Assembly: GCA_903886255.1 (NCBI GenBank)
Contig: CAISLM010000048.1
Span: forward strand, 1 to 45,894
DNA length: 45,894 nt
Origin: Candidatus Collierbacteria bacterium
Lineage (GTDB): Bacteria; Patescibacteriota; Microgenomatia; UBA1400; MFAQ01
Direction of reading: 5' to 3'
A program made the position numbers and the translations under genes. Position 1 is the stretch's first letter; the number at the start of each line of letters is the position of its first letter. The notes beneath the pieces are model-generated. The model was not told the DNA's origin. It was given only the letters and a program-made list of their open reading frames with translations, and ran no database searches. This document shows, piece after piece, positions 43,444 through 45,894 of the stretch.

Positions 43444-44280
43444 ATGAAAATAAAATATCTTTTACCCGTTCTGGCATTTGCAGTTTTACTCTCGGCTTGT
43501 GGTGCAAAAAAAGCTACGACTACTCAAACAGCTGCCCAGAATGTAGGCACAAAATTATTAGTCAATGAGCTTGCACTAGACCAAAGGCCCTTTACAGTTC
43601 TAGTTCCTCATCCCACAAACAAACTATTTACATTCGTTGCTATCAATGCCGATAAAGCCAAAACAGCTTCACTCGATCTCGAGTATCAATCAGGTGATCT
43701 ACTCAAGGGGGCAATGGCCACGCTAGAAACGCCGATTTCCAACCCTTACATAAAAGCCATTGTTCTGGGAAGTTGTTCCACTGGGGGCAAGTGTACTTTC
43801 GACACAGATCTTAAATCCGGAACTATGAAACTTAAGCTTAATTTTGGTGATCAAGCAGTTACCCATGTCTTAAAAGGAGATTTTGTCTTTATTACCGGTC
43901 AGAACAATCTTCCTGATGGAAAAGTTACCTTCACCCCCTCTAAAGCTACCAGCAAAGATAATTTGATTATGTTGAATTCCTTCGGGCTTCCGAAAACCAA
44001 CAGTAAAGAAATTCTTCTATATCCGGTCGTGATTTCTTCCGCAACGGGAAATAATATTGTCGGTAACCTTACTATCAATCAGCCAGGAGTGACTAGCGCT
44101 GCTATTTACGATGGTCAAAATTACCAATCTCTAACTTACACAGATAAAAATGGTGTTCTGACTTTCAACCTCAATAACAAACCTTGGTCGATGAATGCCA
44201 CCATTGTCCGTGATGACCAGCAGGGGACTACTGAGTCGGTAACCTTATATCTCCTTGGACCAATTCTTCTCTACAAATAA
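43444..44280 (+). CDS. Putative lipoprotein of unknown function
   Basis: The 278-residue product starts with a lipoprotein signal peptide: basic MKIK, hydrophobic core, lipobox LSAC with C19 as the lipidated residue. The mature part begins with a Ser/Thr/Ala/Gln-rich linker and then two beta-rich halves (about 40-150 and 160-278), perhaps immunoglobulin-like folds; I do not recognise the family. The start at 43444 is chosen for the signal peptide and the promoter in front. It would be anchored on the outer side of the cytoplasmic membrane. Confidence 0.75.
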   Translation: MKIKYLLPVLAFAVLLSACGAKKATTTQTAAQNVGTKLLVNELALDQRPFTVLVPHPTNKLFTFVAINADKAKTASLDLEYQSGDLLKGAMATLETPISNPYIKAIVLGSCSTGGKCTFDTDLKSGTMKLKLNFGDQAVTHVLKGDFVFITGQNNLPDGKVTFTPSKATSKDNLIMLNSFGLPKTNSKEILLYPVVISSATGNNIVGNLTINQPGVTSAAIYDGQNYQSLTYTDKNGVLTFNLNNKPWSMNATIVRDDQQGTTESVTLYLLGPILLYK

Positions 44281-44283
44281 TTC

Positions 44284-45036
44284 TTAGAGGTCCGATATGG
44301 GTAGCAGTCTGACCTTTATGATCATAATCAGCCATCGATAAACATCGCGGAAAAAATTTACCTTTTTCCCCTCGGCAAAACCTCGAGATTCGTATTTAAC
44401 TGGGACTTCTATCGGGGGATGTCCTTTTCTAATAAACTTACTTACTATTTCCCAGTCTAGCTCGAAGAACCTTCCTTCAAAATGTACCTCTTTTAGTAAT
44501 TTTGAGCGGAAAACTTTATACATTGTAGTAGGGTCCGTTAAATTTACCCCATACACTAAGTTAAAAAATTTATGAAACAAACCCCCTCCGATATTCATTA
44601 AGTATGCCGTTAATCTATCTTTTCCTTTAAATTTTCGTATCGACCAATTGATTTCTCCGTCTTTTCTCATGTGTCTGGAACCCAAAACAAAATCCGTTTT
44701 ATTTTCCAGAATTGGTTTGAGCAGCTTTGAATAATCGGCGACATCATATTCCAAGTCGGCATCTTGAATTAGAACTATTTGACCGGTTATTTTTTTAAAT
44801 CCTTCAATCACGGCTGATCCCTTGCCCAAACCTTTTGATCTTAGAATAAGCGACACGCCTTTGTGATTTTTGGCAAAAGCCTTGACTATTCTTCTGGAAC
44901 CATCACGACTGTTATCCTCAATGATAATTATTTCTTTTTCAATTCCCGGCAAACTAACTTTATTTACATTGTCCAATAGTTGACCAACTGTCCCTGCCTC
45001 GTTATAAACGGGAATAATTATTGAAAGCTTAGTCAT
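44284..45036 (-). CDS. GT2 polyprenyl-phosphate sugar synthase (DPM1-like)
   Basis: The 250-residue GT2 begins KLSIIIPVYNEAGTVGQLL. IIEDNSRDGS holds the second nucleotide motif (EDNS at 40-43), SKGLGKGSAVIEGF the phosphate loop, and IQDADLEYD the DAD motif at 92-94. DPTTMYKVFRS and FFELDWEIVSKF complete the DPM1 pattern. No C-terminal membrane helices are present. It is closely similar to the enzyme at 8755-9450. The start is set at the ATG at 45036, which overlaps the upstream YfhO-like stop by 8 bases; an in-frame start at 45057 is less likely. It would prime polyprenyl phosphate for a GT-C enzyme, possibly the adjacent YfhO-like protein. Confidence 0.85.
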   Translation of the reverse strand: MTKLSIIIPVYNEAGTVGQLLDNVNKVSLPGIEKEIIIIEDNSRDGSRRIVKAFAKNHKGVSLILRSKGLGKGSAVIEGFKKITGQIVLIQDADLEYDVADYSKLLKPILENKTDFVLGSRHMRKDGEINWSIRKFKGKDRLTAYLMNIGGGLFHKFFNLVYGVNLTDPTTMYKVFRSKLLKEVHFEGRFFELDWEIVSKFIRKGHPPIEVPVKYESRGFAEGKKVNFFRDVYRWLIMIIKVRLLPISDL

Positions 45037-45894
45037 CCTTACTTTTTTTTGCACCATAGAATAATAGCAGAATCGTCCCGGCTAGTCCCGCAATTGAAAT
45101 TTTCAGTCCCAGGTCAAAACTATTTGGTTTATATTCAAATCGGATAATATTATCTCCCTTGGGCACTTCTACACCTCTGAAAACCCCATCAACTTCTACG
45201 ATGCTTAATTGTTTTCCGGCAATGGTTGCCCGCCAACCCGGATAGTATGTATCGGTCAATACCAAAAATCCTGATTCTGTTGCCGAATAGGCAGCTGTTA
45301 TGGAATTTTCGCCGAAACTCACTTTGCTAATCAGACCCTTCGGATAACTTTTATCGGTACAATTTGTGCCGTCAACTTCGGCAGCATCTTTAATCGATAT
45401 TTTTTCTCCCGGCTTTGAATTACATAATACAGTCGAAACAAACCTCAATCGATCGACGGCATTTTTATTTAGATATATTTTTACTTCTTTATCATATTCA
45501 AGTTCCAGCTGAGGTGAATTAATCACAGTGCCCGAAATAATATATTTCACTCCCAGAAGATCAAAATAATCATTGTTTAAAATTTTGGCTTCTCTTTGCA
45601 GGGGGGTATCTTTTATCGAAGAAAATCTGAGCCATGCCATATCCAAATCCGGTTGGATATATTTTTTCAAGTATTCATAATAGTTTTTTGGCCATAGGGC
45701 ATCAAGATCTCTTATGTCGTTTAAGCCAAAATAACTTGCGTAATCGGGATACAAATATCCATCCGTAGAAAAAATTCTTGAGCCATCATTATTTTTCATT
45801 AGCCAATTTACAAATTCCGGTGCTTGAATACTGGTAGTTCTAAATCTAGCTCCAAAAATTGGTGTATATGCCACCATCTCCAAAATAATTAATA
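45029..45894 (-). CDS. YfhO-like membrane protein, C-terminal part (partial)
   Basis: The frame is open to the window edge, so the N-terminal part with most membrane helices lies outside. The visible 288 codons have a soluble domain with FSTDGYLYPDYASYFG, YFDLLGVKYIISG, and the C-terminal LTDTYYPGWRATI with VEVPKGDNIIRFEYKP, which is the end of the YfhO family. One last helix (about residues 257-275 of the visible part) and a basic tail follow. YfhO proteins are GT-C-fold membrane enzymes implicated in glycosylation of lipoteichoic acid and other polymers using polyprenyl-phosphate sugars. The DPM1-like GT2 overlapping its end is the natural donor enzyme. Confidence 0.78.
   Translation of the reverse strand, partial: LIILEMVAYTPIFGARFRTTSIQAPEFVNWLMKNNDGSRIFSTDGYLYPDYASYFGLNDIRDLDALWPKNYYEYLKKYIQPDLDMAWLRFSSIKDTPLQREAKILNNDYFDLLGVKYIISGTVINSPQLELEYDKEVKIYLNKNAVDRLRFVSTVLCNSKPGEKISIKDAAEVDGTNCTDKSYPKGLISKVSFGENSITAAYSATESGFLVLTDTYYPGWRATIAGKQLSIVEVDGVFRGVEVPKGDNIIRFEYKPNSFDLGLKISIAGLAGTILLLFYGAKKSKDD

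Noticed and set aside
1..45894. CRISPR arrays, tRNA or rRNA genes, insertion sequences, phage genes
   Set aside because: No regular direct repeats, no cloverleaf or rRNA-like segments and no transposase or integrase motifs were seen on reading both strands; tRNAscan and repeat searches were not available.

Overview
The window looks like part of a chromosome from a Candidate Phyla Radiation (Patescibacteria) bacterium, most likely the Microgenomates side. This is inference from gene content: a DUF4012 protein, a short RecO, many GT-C membrane glycosyltransferases, dense packing with ATGA stop/start overlaps, very few Shine-Dalgarno-like sequences, and no transposons or RNA genes. TGA is used as a normal stop throughout, which argues against the UGA-recoding CPR lineages. 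I could not run a phylogeny, so the lineage call is tentative.

Nearly the whole window is one large surface-glycan locus. Positions 1-2616 hold a MurJ/Wzx-type flippase, a GT2 and a membrane-anchored nuclease. Positions 2647-15044 hold an unrecognised membrane protein with a TIG-like tail, GT2, GT-C and GT4 glycosyltransferases, and a GDP-mannose 4,6-dehydratase/reductase pair. Positions 15048-20305 are an AT-richer block with a large membrane protein, three methyltransferases and a GT2. Positions 20290-27035 are a sugar-modifying block: a Gfo/Idh/MocA oxidoreductase on the plus strand facing a tight six-gene minus-strand operon (SDR, UDP-glucose-dehydrogenase-like protein lacking its catalytic Cys, second Gfo/Idh/MocA, two NAD-dependent epimerases, a transaldolase-family enzyme). 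Positions 27121-30051 carry all four enzyme types of GDP-D-glycero-D-manno-heptose synthesis (HddA, GmhA-like, HddC-like, GmhB). Positions 30152-39311 hold an acyltransferase, an O-antigen polymerase/ligase-like protein, a GT-C, and GT2/GT4 enzymes. Positions 39264-45894 hold mannose-1-phosphate guanylyltransferase, an undecaprenyl-phosphate sugar transferase, a DUF4012 protein, RecO, a lipoprotein, a polyprenyl-phosphate-type GT2 and the tail of a YfhO-like protein.

A working model is that ManC and the heptose enzymes make GDP-mannose and GDP-heptose; GMD/RMD, the epimerases, oxidoreductases and methyltransferases modify nucleotide sugars; the WcaJ-type transferase starts a lipid-linked chain; GT2 and GT4 enzymes extend it; flippase and Wzy-like proteins export and polymerise it; and the DPM1-like GT2s charge polyprenyl phosphate for the GT-C enzymes acting on the outer face. 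The best candidate for something undescribed is the 20-30 kb heptose and modified-sugar block, in which a transaldolase-family enzyme could supply or reshape the seven-carbon precursor. A second theme is that predicted -10 boxes repeatedly sit only about 6-10 bases before start codons, which suggests leaderless transcripts. No intergenic stretch exceeds 300 bases.
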